Origin: Trochalopteron elliotii
Taxonomy: Eukaryota; Chordata; Aves; Passeriformes; Leiothrichidae
Assembly: GCA_024734555.1 (NCBI GenBank)
Contig: JANPWX010019236.1
Coordinates: 605,262 to 669,261, forward strand
Length of the DNA: 64,000 nt
Direction of reading: 5' to 3'
Shown piece by piece: positions 47,851 to 59,700 of the stretch (position 1 is its first letter; every line of letters begins with the position of its first letter). The notes beneath the pieces were generated by a model. The model was not told where the DNA came from and made no database searches. It was given only the letters and a program-made list of their open reading frames with translations. Both the position numbers and the translations under genes were made by a program.

Positions 47851-50303
47851 ATGGGATTAGATAACTAGCTCAAGGGGAAACCACTGAACACACACTGCAA
47901 CTGGAACTATAGGGCAGAAATAGAAAGCTATGGGCCAAAATCTGTCACCGCTATTCAACCCTCTTCCCTCCACCTCAGGCAACCACAATCCTTGTGCACT
48001 AAACCAGCCTCTTTGCTGCCCAGCAGATTCTTGGTACTTGGCGCTGGACACTCCGGATTTACAAGCCACGTTTAGACATAAACAGAGATCAGTCGCCAGG
48101 CAGGATCACACAAGGGCACATCCAGCCAGGCAGCCCCGCACTGGTGACAGCGATGAAGAAGGAGCACTCGGAGGGGTGAACCAGCAGGAAACTAAACCAG
48201 TGCTGGCACAGCACTGGCATCAATGCCAAGGCCAGCAGGAAAGGTAAACCCCAGCGAGCACCCTAGCATGAGAAAGGTTAGCGGCTGTGGGCACTCGCAG
48301 TGCCCCAGATGTCAGAGCGGATCAGTGCCGGGGGTAGCTGCGGTGCTGCGATCCCAGGGCAGGGCTGGATAACAATGCGGGGCACAGACAGAGCAAGGGC
48401 TGGCCATTAAAGCCTGAATAGGCAGAAAGGAAAAGGAATCTCCTAATCATTTCCTTTAGCCATCTCAGCTCCTCTCCCATCCTTTCCCCCCTCCTGGCCT
48501 TTTGAAGATGCTTGCTAATAAGTGTTAACGAGTTGCCTGACAAAGGAGGAGGGGGAGGGGGAAGACGCTACCAAGGAAGAAAAGGGACCAGACAGAGGTC
48601 TGTGCATGCCATGGCAGACTTTGGATGCAAAGGATCCCCGGGACAGGACCCCTGCTCCTGGCAGGCTCATTTCAGGCTCTGACCTCTCTGACTAAGCCTT
48701 TAATTTTTTTTATTATTATTTATTCATTCATTTTTTTCTGTACGCCGCATGTCTCCTTCCCTTTCTTCCAGTCCATCTGAGACACGCCTGCAGCTTGCAC
48801 TCGCAGCTCACCACTGTGTCAGTGCTGCCACCTTCTTCAATTCCACCACTTGTTTTCTTTCTACCTCCATTCCAGCCCTCACCGATGTAAGCCACAACAC
48901 AGCTGCACGCACTAGAACACCCCGGGCTGCCCTGGTGATCCTGTCCTTGCTGCCACAAGAACATAACTGTCCCAGAGCCCAGGCAAAAGTCTCACAGCAC
49001 TCTGCATTTTCGAACCACCTCTACAGCAGCTGCTCCTTCCACCTTGGAGGGTTCACCGTCTCCCTCAGATTTAACCCTTACAGCCTTAAATGCAGGTGTT
49101 CCCATCCTTCACAGCATTCACCCTTTGTATGGTGGGGCTCTACCCCCCGCCCCAGAGCTTCCCTGTGGACACGGGATGTCACTGCCCCTCCAGGAGCCCT
49201 CCAGGAACCTCTCGCTCCTGGAGTGACCCACAGCATTCTGCATTGAAACAGCAACTACAGAATGTGGTAAGGGAATGGAGAATGAGGACAAGCATCCTTT
49301 CCCATGGGAGAGTTTATCTCAGCTGGCTTCTGGCATGGCTCCATTCCCCTGATCCATCACCCAAGGTGGCCAATCTGCCCTCGCAGCCGGGAATTGCAGC
49401 ACCAAAAGGAGATGGCACAGAGCTCAAGGACCACCACCATTTTGCTGCCACCTTAGAGAAGGGAGACTTTCATTGCAAAAGCAGCACCTCTTTTGGAAGC
49501 ACTGGCAGGACTCTGAAGAAAAGCACAAAACAGAGTTTCTCTCACCTAAACACATAACAACAGACTGAGCCACAGCTCCTTATAACCAAAACTACCTCTC
49601 CAAAAGATCCTTCTGCTGAGAGTTTTTTATAGAGACCCCACCCCAAAGCAATCAGCTCATTGCTCCCAGCTGGCCCATCACTACCTGCTGCACAGGCCCT
49701 GCTCCGGTTGCTGACAAGGGGCTGATTAACTCCTTCCCTGCCAGCCTCTGGAGGCTCGTCTGGCTTGTGGCAGCTTCCCATCTGTATGTTTTCTCCCCAG
49801 CGCCTCTAGGATTGAAAAGGTCTCTCTCTGCCACAAACACATATGGGGCCCACTCTACAAAAGGAGGTCGTCTGGCTGTTCACCTCATTTGGAAAATCAC
49901 TGACCTCATTTATATTCCTAAATTCAAATCCGAAGTGTATATCCGTATGAAGTGGATCAACTTGAAATCTCAGCCCTGAGGAATCTCCCTCACCGGCAGC
50001 TGTCCTTATTGACTATTGACCTCTCCCCATTTCTTGTGCCAGGAAAGAGAAGGCAAAGCCAGACTCCCTCCTGCAATAACAGCATCAAGACGTATTTCTG
50101 CCAGCTGAATCCAGCTTCAGCGCTGTTACAGACTAAATGAATTTAATCCATAACTTTGTTTCCCACAAAGTACCACTGAGACCCTCAACATATGGATATA
50201 TCTTAAGGAAGTGATTTTCTGAGAACAATAGGGAACTTGAAGAGACTGACAATGCTTCTTTAGTGGTTTGGCTAGCACAAGGTTATCAAGTTGTCCCATG
50301 AAC
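47851..50303. other. Non-coding DNA, GC-richer in the middle
   Basis: 48000-48400 is somewhat CpG-richer than its surroundings. A G/A-rich patch (GGAGGAGGGGGAGGGGG) lies at 48545-48561, and a T-rich/ATT patch at 48700-48740. Overlapping open frames of up to 165 codons at 48749-49557 are unrecognised. I see no transcription unit. Confidence 0.45.
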
Positions 50304-50322
50304 AAAAAAAAAAAAAAAAAAA
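50304..50322 (+). repeat. Poly(A) tract
   Basis: Nineteen consecutive A residues followed by GAAGAAA. No retrocopy body was recognised upstream. Confidence 0.9.
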
Positions 50323-52418
50323 GAAGAAACACTGAACTAGATACACAATTTCTGAATTGCCAGAAAACAATTGATTTAGTAACTAATCACATCATTGTGG
50401 TTTTACTCATTCATCCTCAATTCATCAAGAAAAGCAGTTCATTAATCTAAAGAACCAGGCATAAAATTTATATATCGACTACTCTGTTTTATTGCCAAGC
50501 CTACTGTATTATACTTCAGTTTTATGTGCATTATAATAAAAAGCATGTGTGAATTCTCATCTTCTAAAATAGCTGTGCATCCGTGTGGTTTGAGTTAATG
50601 CTTTTGAAAACAGTCTCCACATGACGCTATCTGCAAATAGAATCTAACTATGATAAAACTTTAACTCTTAAGATGTGGTCTAATAACATATTGTGATAAA
50701 AAGAAATCCATTTTCAGAAAGTGGACTTTACCCATGTGCACAAAAAATATTTTTTAAATATAAAACTTCTAAGGAGGCAAAGATCAATTCACTGTGAATT
50801 GAGTGTATGAACTTCCCTTCCACTGAGGAGAAAACGTACTTCAGACACTACAGCATGGGAGAAAAAAATGGCAATCCCAGCCAGGCTGAAAGGCTAGAGT
50901 GAGTACATCAATAATTAATCCTCATATCTTACCCAAGAAGGAAAAAAAGTGTATTTCAGCCCAGGTACAGGTTAATATTAATATACAGTTGCTTGTGAGT
51001 ACTATATAAATGGAAAATGGAAACATGCTGTTGGCAAATGGCAGACTTAATCTTTGTGTTCTTCATATATAATGAAGGCAGCAGTTGCAGGAGGATTATG
51101 AAACAAACATTTGTTCCTGTTTTACTGAGTCTATTTATCAGCAGTAAATATCAGCAGCAGAGATAAGAGTAATATCCACTTTGTATTTTTCAGGACACCA
51201 TCAGAGAACAAGACCTCCTGCAAATAATGAAAAGAAGATGAGGGTAAATGAAGCTCTAAGTATTTGTGCAACATAACATTCACATTACTTACATGCTGAG
51301 AAAGAGTTCTTATGTTAAATGCTGGGTGGAATTTAACCATTTGTAGTTCCATTTTTTTTACACCAGCTCTGTGCACTTTGAAGACGTGTTAATGCAAGAA
51401 GTGACATGTTTATAGTGCTCGACCTCTGTCATATAAATAGCAGTGGTACACCATCTTCATTTGCTTCATGCTAACAGGTGCTACCGTCTCCAGTCTTCAC
51501 CAAAGGTCAAGCACAGCTTTCTTAGAAACCCTGAGTTCTATTCTGCTAACAGACTTTAATGCAAATGTTTCTTCTTCTGCTAAGGTAGAATTCTGTTTAA
51601 TAATCAGGTCACAACATGGCTTATTGTTAGAACAAATTACCCAGTCCATTAATTACACAACTATCTTTCCATTAACTAATAAAAATACCCCCAATTACAT
51701 ACACATAGCAAGTAACCTGTCGTTGCATCACAGTCAGAACGTATGGTGATGTAAAAAACAGCAGTGTAACACCCCTGGCCCTGCTGAAATTAAACCAGAA
51801 TGTTAAACAGTCTAAAGAAAACAGCGCTCTTCTTGGGTGACTGATTTTTAGTGACAATTACTAAGTACTTGTCATATTCTGAAGTTGCTCACCCTGCCCT
51901 GCAGGGACAAGAGGCCCGGTTGAATTAGTATTTGTGTCTGGGCAGTGGGACTGACTGTTGCCCTCCTGCCCCGGGTACAGAACCAGCACCAAATCACCAC
52001 TGAGCTGGTTTGGCTGCAGCACCTCAACACTCAGGCCATGGACGTCCTTGAGCCACACCTCTGCTCCTCAATGCTCTTTGTATGTAAAACAGAAAATCCT
52101 GTAATTAAGAACCAGAACCTGGAGCTTCTCATTCCCAGTAGAGACACCTGGGCTTTTGGGTCCTCACCGGATCACACCCTGAGGCTGCAGCAGTATTTGG
52201 AAGGACTACAATAATGAACCTCTTAGCAAAAAATCCATTGCACAGCGACAGAAACTGCAGTTCCCAGTGACATCGTGTCAGAGCTTCAGTGTGCTTCAAG
52301 TGACTCAAAATGACACTCAGCTATACAAAACATCTTCAGAACATTTCACAAAATAAATCGCCAGGACCATGCAATCTTTTTGAGAAGACCTTTTTGTTTG
52401 TTTGTTTCCAACTCTTAG
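50323..52418. other. AT-rich repeat-poor DNA, candidate conserved non-coding block
   Basis: 50450-51130 in particular is single-copy and AT-rich, with words such as CTATCTGCAAATAGAATC (POU-like ATTTGCA reversed) and ATCAATAATTAATCC, and no long frames or repeats. The remainder is ordinary unique DNA. The suggestion of conservation is from texture only. Confidence 0.3.
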
Positions 52419-55400
52419 ACATCATTATTCCACCCAAACAACTGCTAACAGGAACCAAATGTGTCACATGGGAAGAGGCACAGAGAGTGGATTACAACCA
52501 CTGGAAGAATGGGGACCTAATGAAAAATGAGTGTATGGTTCCCCCTGTGACAAGATATGAGAACTCCAGCAAGCCTGGCAACCCTTCTGTCATGTTTGCT
52601 TACTTCTGCTGCGTATTGTGCCCGCCAAAACATGTTCCTCTTTTGCACAAATGGGAAATCTTTACTCGTAAGTGAATCTAGGGCAGTGTCTAATGACACA
52701 GCCAAGCAAGCCCAGCACTCCACTTCCACAGGGTGTTCAGAGCAGCAGACGAACATATCCGCGGCATGTCTGCAGGAAGAGGCACAGACAGACACGCTTT
52801 CTCCTGCCTTCAGACAAGATAAGTAGCTGAGACTCACCACCATGCTACTACATTGACTCTTCCTGACAAAGGCGGTTCTGGGTTTAACCAGCTCAGAACA
52901 GGCAGCAGGAAATGGGGCTGCCTGCATTTGCCCTGAGGGATGTAGCCCGTGTCTGACAAAGACTGCAGCCCGTATCAGATCTTTATTCATGGGACTGGAG
53001 CTTCCAAAGTGGCAGTGGAGAAGCAATACCTTCCCCGGATGTTTTCCATCTGGGCTCCCACTACAAAGGCACACGAAGCAAACAAGCTTCAGTATATGAT
53101 GGCTCTGATGTTTCTTCCTTCCCCTTCCAACCTCTCTGGCTGAATTCTGCCCCTACGTTTTGTTCTTCATAATTATGATACAAATGATTTGTGGGTGTGT
53201 AATTCAACCAAACCACTGCAACACTTGTATGAGAGGATTCACGGCTCACAGAGCGTTATTATGGAGAGAGGCTGGAGACCTGCATCATACCTGAGCAGTG
53301 CAAATTAGCTCCATCAAATACCTGGTTTTGTCTTGGTTAATAAGTCTATTCAGTAAAGCAGGGTCCATCAGGAAGATTTAAGCATATACATACAACTAAG
53401 CATACATCTAAGAGCTTTACTGAATACACGTCCCTTGCAGCCTTGTGATAATCATGTATCTTTGCAGAAACAAAATGTTAATGAGTATTCGTCAGAATCC
53501 TTTTTGCTTCACATTAAAAATACTCTTTGTGCAAGTGTTCCCAGGAGAACAAGGAAGAGAGGATGGAGATTTCACAGCTCTCTGAAGGCTTTTATACAGC
53601 ATTCATCCCATTTTGTCCAACTCAATAGCAGCTTCTGCTGCAACCAAAAGTATACATCATCATCGCCACTACCCCCTAAAAAGGCAGATATGGATTCACA
53701 CTAAAAATTACTGTGATGAAGACAAATTTGGCTAAGTATCATCATGTAAAAGAGAGACAAAATAGACTGAGTGGGGGTTGTAAAAGAAAAACAGTGGGTA
53801 ATCAAGAGTACAGGCAGAGAATAAGAGCACAAAGCCAAATGCATTTAAATAAGCCCAATGACAGTCTCAGATAGAGATCACTTTTGAGGGGGCTGAAAGA
53901 GGCTTGGAGTGGGAACACAAAATGACTCTTGGAGTTCTGCTGACTGCATCGTCCAGGAGCTGGTGTATCTTCTAGGTGAAGACATATAATATAATCACAT
54001 CAAAGTAATTTCTGTTTTCCATCCTAAAAAGAAACAATCTACATGCCCCCAGTTTTGACTAACCACCTGATCTGAAAGCAGTGAGGCTCCAGAGCAGGCA
54101 GCCACAGCAGCTGTTTTCGCTCAGGGAGCAGAAATTACATTATGACTGCAGTTAATGACACTGAGGCCAAAGAAAGACGGTGTCTGGACTTCAGGTTCAT
54201 GCTCACCCTTCAAGAGGCTTCAGCACAAATCTAAGGACATATGGTGTCCTTGACTCCAGCGAGTCAAGTTTTACTTGACAGTCAATGGTGTGACAACCAT
54301 CCTCCGGCACTCAGCCACGTCCTGACACTTTTCAGCTCTTCTCAGACATTTGGGTCCCATAAACAAACAGCAACTTTTGTTAGCCCTGGCTGTGGAGGGT
54401 CCCTAGGGAATGTCTTCCACCACCCTTCCCACGGTGAGCACCCAACAAAGCCTTGAGTTTTAGGCTTTGGGCTTGAAATAATGTCCACAGCTTCCCTCTA
54501 ATTCCTCCATGATAGACACCCGGAGAAATGCACCACCAGAGCAAACACTTCCCCAGATATTCCAAGGGTTTTGCATCATCTCCTGACCAGCATTAAGAAC
54601 AGGTGAGTTTGAAAGTCAAATTGTGCCCCCAGAAAGAGTGGCCACCTTGCTGTGATCATGCTATGCAGGCAGCATCACTCCACATTGCCTTTCATGCAGT
54701 CCCAGTGGTGAAGCAGCAAACAGATCCCCATTATTAGCAGCTCTCCGAAGTATAAGAGACAAATTGCAGCCTGGTGGTAATCATTAATGAGAAGAGTACT
54801 TTGTACTATCAGATTTTTCTTTATGTGACTAGCAGGTTTGGAATAATCTCTCAGCCAAAGGCACAGACACAGGTACTGATGCAGCACCAAAAAGAGCTTG
54901 TTCAAGCCAGGCACAGCCCAGACCCTAAAGGCTGCCACCAGGGCCCTGAGCAAAGCCAGCAAGCCCTGCTGCACAGGTCTGCCTTTGGAAGCTGAGGAGC
55001 CCCGGCAGCTGGAGCACAGCCACCACTGGAGGGATTCAGCAGTGCTTGTTTGCTGCATTCCGTCACTCCCAGGAGCCAGGGCTCGGACTTCCCAAGCCTG
55101 TCTCCTAACTGCAGGAGCGCAGTGCCCTCCTGAGCCCTCCCCACCCCTCTCTCAATGCCCTAAACTGACTGACAGAATCAGATTTGTGGAGTGAACTCAG
55201 TTGCTTTTGATCTCTATTCAAGGTGCCATCAAGGGATGTTAATAGGTAGTATCTTAGCAAACGCTGCTTTAAGGCCTGAAACCGTCATTAAAGAAACTCC
55301 TGATTCTCACACTTGTCTGAAAGAATAGAGGAGCAAGCTGGCTTCAAATGCCAGTTGACAGATGGGAAGACATATGGACTATAGGATTGCTGATCTAAAG

Positions 55401-56295
55401 AGTCAGAGCCGTGGTCAGGCTGAGGAAACATACATCTTTATTTTGATGTTGACCTCAAAGAGAAGAGGTCTGAGCCAACAGAAAGGGGAAAGGGCAGAAA
55501 ATATCACAAGTCTGAGGCCAGGATTGCTTTGAACTTGAAGACAAATAACACTAAACGGTACCAAGTTGACAAAAAGGCTTCTTGACACTCCGTGTCTACA
55601 AATTTAGCAGTCTGACCCAAATAGCTGCTTGATGCATTTTCAGTAACGAGCCGAGTAAGGATCAGTAATGCTGATGCAATCTCTTGTGGCACCCAAGAAG
55701 TTTGTCATTTCTTCCAGCTCCAGATATTCAGAGAGCTCTGGCATGGAGCAGGATGGAGGCACAAGGGGGCACTTTGGGTTAAAGCCCTCATTATCCTTCT
55801 GCCAGTCTTTGGAGCCTCAGAGCAGTGGATCCCTGCAGAACACTTCTCATCGAGCCCTGTGTTTGTTTCCCTACTGGCTCTCTATGGAAAAACGTACAAC
55901 CCCATCCCAAGTCATTAACATTGCACATAGCATTTTCTATAAAATTCCCACTGGGACACTTCACTGTATTCCTTTCCAGTACTGAAAAAAAATGTTCAGG
56001 ATAAAGTTTAGACACTTGGATCCTTCTGCTGAATTTAAATGGCTATGCAAGGAAGCCATGAAACAAATGAAGGGACAGATATCCTATTTTCTTCCCAGAA
56101 AAAAAAAAAAGCAGGGCCTTTTAATTCACTGTCTTTCTTCATGTCGTCTTTTTATCACAAGTGTGCACTGATGACACTACTTTAATGCAGTCTGTTCCAA
56201 GAGATTAAATTGAATGTCTGTGTAGAGTTTCAGGGCTCAGCAGCATAGCATGGCAGCTCCATTTCACATCTCCGGGACACTGGGCAGGCATAAAA
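52419..56295. other. Non-coding DNA with one exon-like open segment
   Basis: 52419-52667 is an open segment bounded by a T-rich TTAG acceptor-like end and a CGTAAGT donor-like end. Its product is unrecognised and is discussed as a finding, not called. A 185-codon minus-strand frame (52517-53074) is antisense to it and unrecognised. A CTCF-like motif lies at 55757-55779. The rest is unique DNA. An A12 run lies at 56099. Confidence 0.4.
55757..55779 (+). promoter_or_regulatory. Candidate CTCF binding motif
   Basis: The word GAGGCACAAGGGGGCACTTT fits the CTCF core (CACnAGGGGGCrCT) at nearly every position, in plus orientation. It was found by eye. One match of this quality can occur by chance in 64 kb, so occupancy is unproven. 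Confidence 0.35.
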
Positions 56296-56667
56296 ATAAT
56301 TGCAGACTCAGAAACGATCAAGGATTGTATCCAGGCTGCAACAGATGCTGTTTTAAAAGGAAAGACAAAAGCCAAAGTGCATAATGAATTTTAAAAGATT
56401 TCTTTATCAAACATGTCATTTGTTTGAAGGACTGAATTGCTGGCATCAGATGTGGCAGATGAGCTTGTTACCAAAGTGAAACATGAGGACTGCTATGCAA
56501 TGGCAATTGATGAGTCAATTGAAATCACTGATGTTGCTCAAATGCTCATCTTCATTTAATATGTCAGTGGTCAGAAGTTAGCCAAAGACCTTCTAGTTTT
56601 GTTGCCACAGAAGCAAACCAAAGGCTACAAAACATGGTGTGCTAGTAGTGAACCTCAGAAGCCCTAA
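56296..56667 (+). pseudogene. Decayed hAT-superfamily transposase fragment (ZBED5/GTF2IRD2/Charlie-like)
   Basis: One reading frame from about 56305 translates to a protein resembling the hAT transposase region just before and across the first catalytic aspartate. It has an ISLSNMSFV segment (family: I-x-L-S-N-x-T-V-x-R-R), LASDVADELVTKVK, then CYAMAIDESIEITDVAQMLI with FI (family: F-x-L-x-LDEST-D-x-x-x-x-AQL-x-I-F-x-R), then YVSGQKLAKDLL. The conserved D-E-S with the preceding helix pattern is the strongest marker. The frame carries stops at 56392-56394, 56425-56427 and 56557-56559 but no frameshift over about 360 bases. No BED zinc finger, C-terminal dimerisation domain or terminal inverted repeats were found, so this is an internal fragment. 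It may be a DNA-transposon fossil or a dead copy of a transposase-derived gene. No function is expected. Confidence 0.75.
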
Positions 56668-56737
56668 TATACTTAATGGGAGCTGACACTCCAACTACAC
56701 TTGTCTGTGAAAAATAATTTCTGACATAGCCCTAACA
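56668..56737. other. Spacer
   Basis: Short unique sequence between the transposase fragment and the tRNA-like segment. The transposase similarity does not continue here. Confidence 0.4.
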
Positions 56738-56795
56738 ACTGAACTCAGGCTCGTGAGCATCAGTGCCTTATCCATCAAACCATTCTCTCAGCAGC
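56738..56795 (-). mobile_element. tRNA-like SINE head, antisense
   Basis: The reverse complement contains ATGGTTTGATGGATAAGGCA then CTGATGCTCACGAGCCTGAGTTCA. This resembles the D-arm/A-box half of a tRNA (TGGyyyAGTGGATAAGGC) followed by an anticodon-like stretch and a poor B-box (GTTCA without the usual GGTTCGAnTCC). It cannot be a working tRNA because the T-arm and acceptor stem are not formed. It is best read as the head of an old tRNA-derived SINE. Confidence 0.35.
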
Positions 56796-57004
56796 ATTAA
56801 AAGCGAAATATTAAAATAGCATTAGATTACCAAGAAACACAGTTTCTCTAAGGCTGACACCAATTCTTTTGGTTGATTATTTCAGCACTCTCTGTATGGG
56901 GATGTTTTGGAAGGAAACAGTTTGCTAAGTACTAGGGTGCTTTGCTGGTTGATAAAAATACAACTAATGCTTGTAAACCAGAAAAAACTACTTCAAAATT
57001 CTTT
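56796..57004. other. Non-coding spacer
   Basis: AT-rich unique sequence. No element was recognised. Confidence 0.45.
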
Positions 57005-57136
57005 CCTCCTCCAAAACAAAACAAAAAATAACAAAAAAACCCACAGAATAAAGCAAAAAAACCCCAAAACAAACATACACTGCCACCCCCCCAAAAAAAA
57101 CCCCAACCCAAAAACATTCAAACAACACAAAACCCC
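57005..57136 (+). repeat. A/C-rich low-complexity tract
   Basis: About 130 bases of A and C with few T or G (AAAACAAAACAAAAAATAAC, CCCCCCAAAAAAAACCCC, CCCAAAAAC). It is similar in make-up to 30870-31000. The 97-codon frame across it is a translation of low-complexity DNA. Confidence 0.9.
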
Positions 57137-59700
57137 GAACATATTTTCTCTATCCTTTCTAGCTATTTGCTGGTTATCTGGAGTAATTTCTTGGTCTTGA
57201 TGCAACAAGCCTAAATAATCTTGGAAAATCTTTATGAGTTGAATTGTTCTACTTTAGAAATCTAGAAATATAAAGCAGAAAGTGTGACTTCATACAAACC
57301 AGTTTTCAACACAAGCACCCATCTGATGCAAAAGAGCATCAGAAAAGCATAGAGAAAAGAACAAATAGACTGAGAGAGTGTAAAATCTCACTCTGGGTCT
57401 TTCGGACATGTTTTGAAGATTTTAGTGCAGACAGGCAAAGTCTCCTCTGAGCTTGGTAAACAACCCCTGGCTAAACTTGCTGAGCACACCCAGGCAGATT
57501 TAACTAGTTGGGAAGAGCTTTCAGCATGGTTTGCTCTACGGGCTGCACTGTGACTGCTTTTTCCTGTCCCACTATTCCCACCTCCCCTGCTGGCAGGGTC
57601 AAACGGGAATGAGAGGCTGGCAGCCCAGGGAGCTGGGGCTGGCACCCACAGGGCCGACCCGGCAGCAGAAGCTGCTCTGTGTCTAAAGAGACAGAGAGCA
57701 GTCCCTGTGCCTCTGCCCTCAGCATGCAGTCTCAACCCAGCTGCAGCACCATGCCTGGTAAATGCTCTGGGATTTGTTAAAAATGAGGCTTTTCTAATAT
57801 GCTAAAGATGACAGACCTCAAGTTGTCATATATTAAAATGGTGCATAAATTCCTTCCTCTGAGTAACCAATAATGGGACAAAAATCCTTGCCAGTTCCAG
57901 TCTGTCCCTCCTGCCAAGGATTGTTTGAGCTCAACTCATCCCAAGTGCCCCCATTGGGATCCAGATATAGATTAACACAGTTTTGAAATGCACAAGGGCC
58001 ACAACCACGCAAGGCTGGATCCAACCCCGACTGGAGTCCATGGAAAGGTCTGCATTGACGCAAGTGGATGGAGCACAGCACCACGGCTCCTGTTGCTGAA
58101 CAGCCAGCCCCAGTCCCCCTGCCAGGGCAGCACCCACTTTGGCCTGCAAGAATGGAGAGCAGTGGGGGCCAGGGGGGAGCAGGAGGGCAACAACAGCTCC
58201 CTGAGGGCCCCTCTGCCCCCAAGCCTGGTGGGCATGAAGCTGCCTGCAGGACAGTAGCCCGTCCCTTCCATCACCACAGCACTCAGTCCCCATGCCCACC
58301 CCGAGCCCCAGCATGGGAACAGTGCTGGTGCCCAGGCACCGCACCAGCAGCAGCGTGGGAGCATGGAAGGCCCCTCACTCACCCTGAGCAGTGCCTGGGC
58401 ACTGCACCCAGCAGCAGCGTGGGAGCCAGCAGTGTGGGGCATGGAGGGTCCCTCACCCCGAGCGCCACACACTGCTTCCCGCAGGGCAAACCCTGTGCAC
58501 GTCTCCAGAGACTCACACACTTCTGTGGGGGCTCTGCCTGAACAGCCTGCAAATGCAAAAGGCTCAGCTGGATGTATTCACACACAGGGACAGGGAGCAG
58601 CTCCTCACTGCTGCACCAGCCCTGGCGCTTTTCACTCCACTATTCCTCCTTCGCCAACCCGCATCTCTTTTGTTCCTCCTTTCCTCATTCCCACGTTTTT
58701 GTGCTGCCCTCCCACGCATCCCCTGTGCTACCCAACAGCCTGCCCTTCTACACTCTTCTCCAAGTTTACTTCTCAGCCATCATTTCTTTGGGATTCGCTG
58801 CAGTCAGAGGAGCAGGAATTGAAATGGGGAAATACCAGCCTTGGGGCCCTCTCCCCTTCACAGTCTCTGGTACTGGTATAGAGCTCACAGAAGACAGTAC
58901 CAAGCCAAGGGGGGCAGCATTCATGCATGCAGCAGCCCCCAGCTTGGGGCCTTCTACTCTATAACAGCAATAAAAAACTGCCCATTCAAGTCCTTTGTCT
59001 TAAAGATTTCCATCCTGGCTACAGCAAGTGCAGATTTATTGGTGGGAGCAACTGCAGGAGGAATAGCAAACAGCGTGCGCGTGCGTGCGGATGTGCCAGC
59101 GCACCGGGGCCATGCCTCCACCAGAAACTCACCACAGCCAACGTTAAGTATGGGACTAATATGAAATGGGTTCTCTGGTACATAAAAAAACAGTTAAAAA
59201 TACCTCATTTGGCACCTGATTTCATGACATCCACAGCAGTCAGAGCCTGGTGGGGAGGCACGGATGGAGGACCGAAGCCAAGAGACGGCTGCCTATGCTG
59301 AGCGTGAGGACTCAGACACCTGCCTTACCAGGAACACCGATGCACACACAGCACAGCCCCTGCTTGCTCACAGGCCTCCACTCACACAACCCTAAACTGC
59401 ACACCCTGAGTGCACGGCTGCCTGCCTCCACCCCATGGAAAGGTGCAGCCTCACCCCCGCACTGAGAGCTCTGCCCAGGGGCAGACCCCCGGCCTCCCGC
59501 CCCAAACTTCCCGCTGCAGCCTTCCACCCCTTCCACCGTTCCACAGAGGCACACAGACCTCTTCCACACTTGTTGACACGTCAAAGTAATACGTTGCTAA
59601 TGATAAAATCAGCAGCTGCATCTTTTGTTGACTTCTGTAGGAATTCTGCCGGAGAAAGGATGGCAGGACATGACTCCGAGCTCGCTGAGTGACATCTTAT
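57137..59700. other. GC-rich non-coding stretch
   Basis: 57400-59600 is GC-rich, with overlapping frames on both strands (up to 182 codons minus, 172 plus) that result from composition. None shows a recognised domain. It contains the duplication at 58329-58465 and a short alternating purine/pyrimidine run GCGTGCGCGTGCGTGCG at 59073-59089. No CpG island of promoter strength is evident. Confidence 0.45.
58329..58465. repeat. Diverged tandem duplication (~60/72 bp)
   Basis: GCCCAGGCACCGCACCAGCAGCAGCGTGGGAGCATGGA ... CCCCTCACTCACCCTGAGC is followed directly by GCCTGGGCACTGCACCCAGCAGCAGCGTGGGAG ... GCATGGAGGGTCCCTCACCCCGAGC. The second unit has about 12 extra bases (CCAGCAGTGTGG). Confidence 0.8.

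Noticed and set aside
48545..48561. G-quadruplex in GGAGGAGGGGGAGGGGG
   Set aside because: Only two runs exceed two G, so the motif is weak compared with the array at 20765-20910.
56738..56795. Functional tRNA gene on the minus strand
   Set aside because: There is no proper B-box, T-arm or acceptor stem. At best it is the head of an old SINE.
57972..58520. 182-codon minus-strand frame in the GC-rich block
   Set aside because: Several frames are open at the same place and the stretch contains a tandem duplication. It is best explained by composition.
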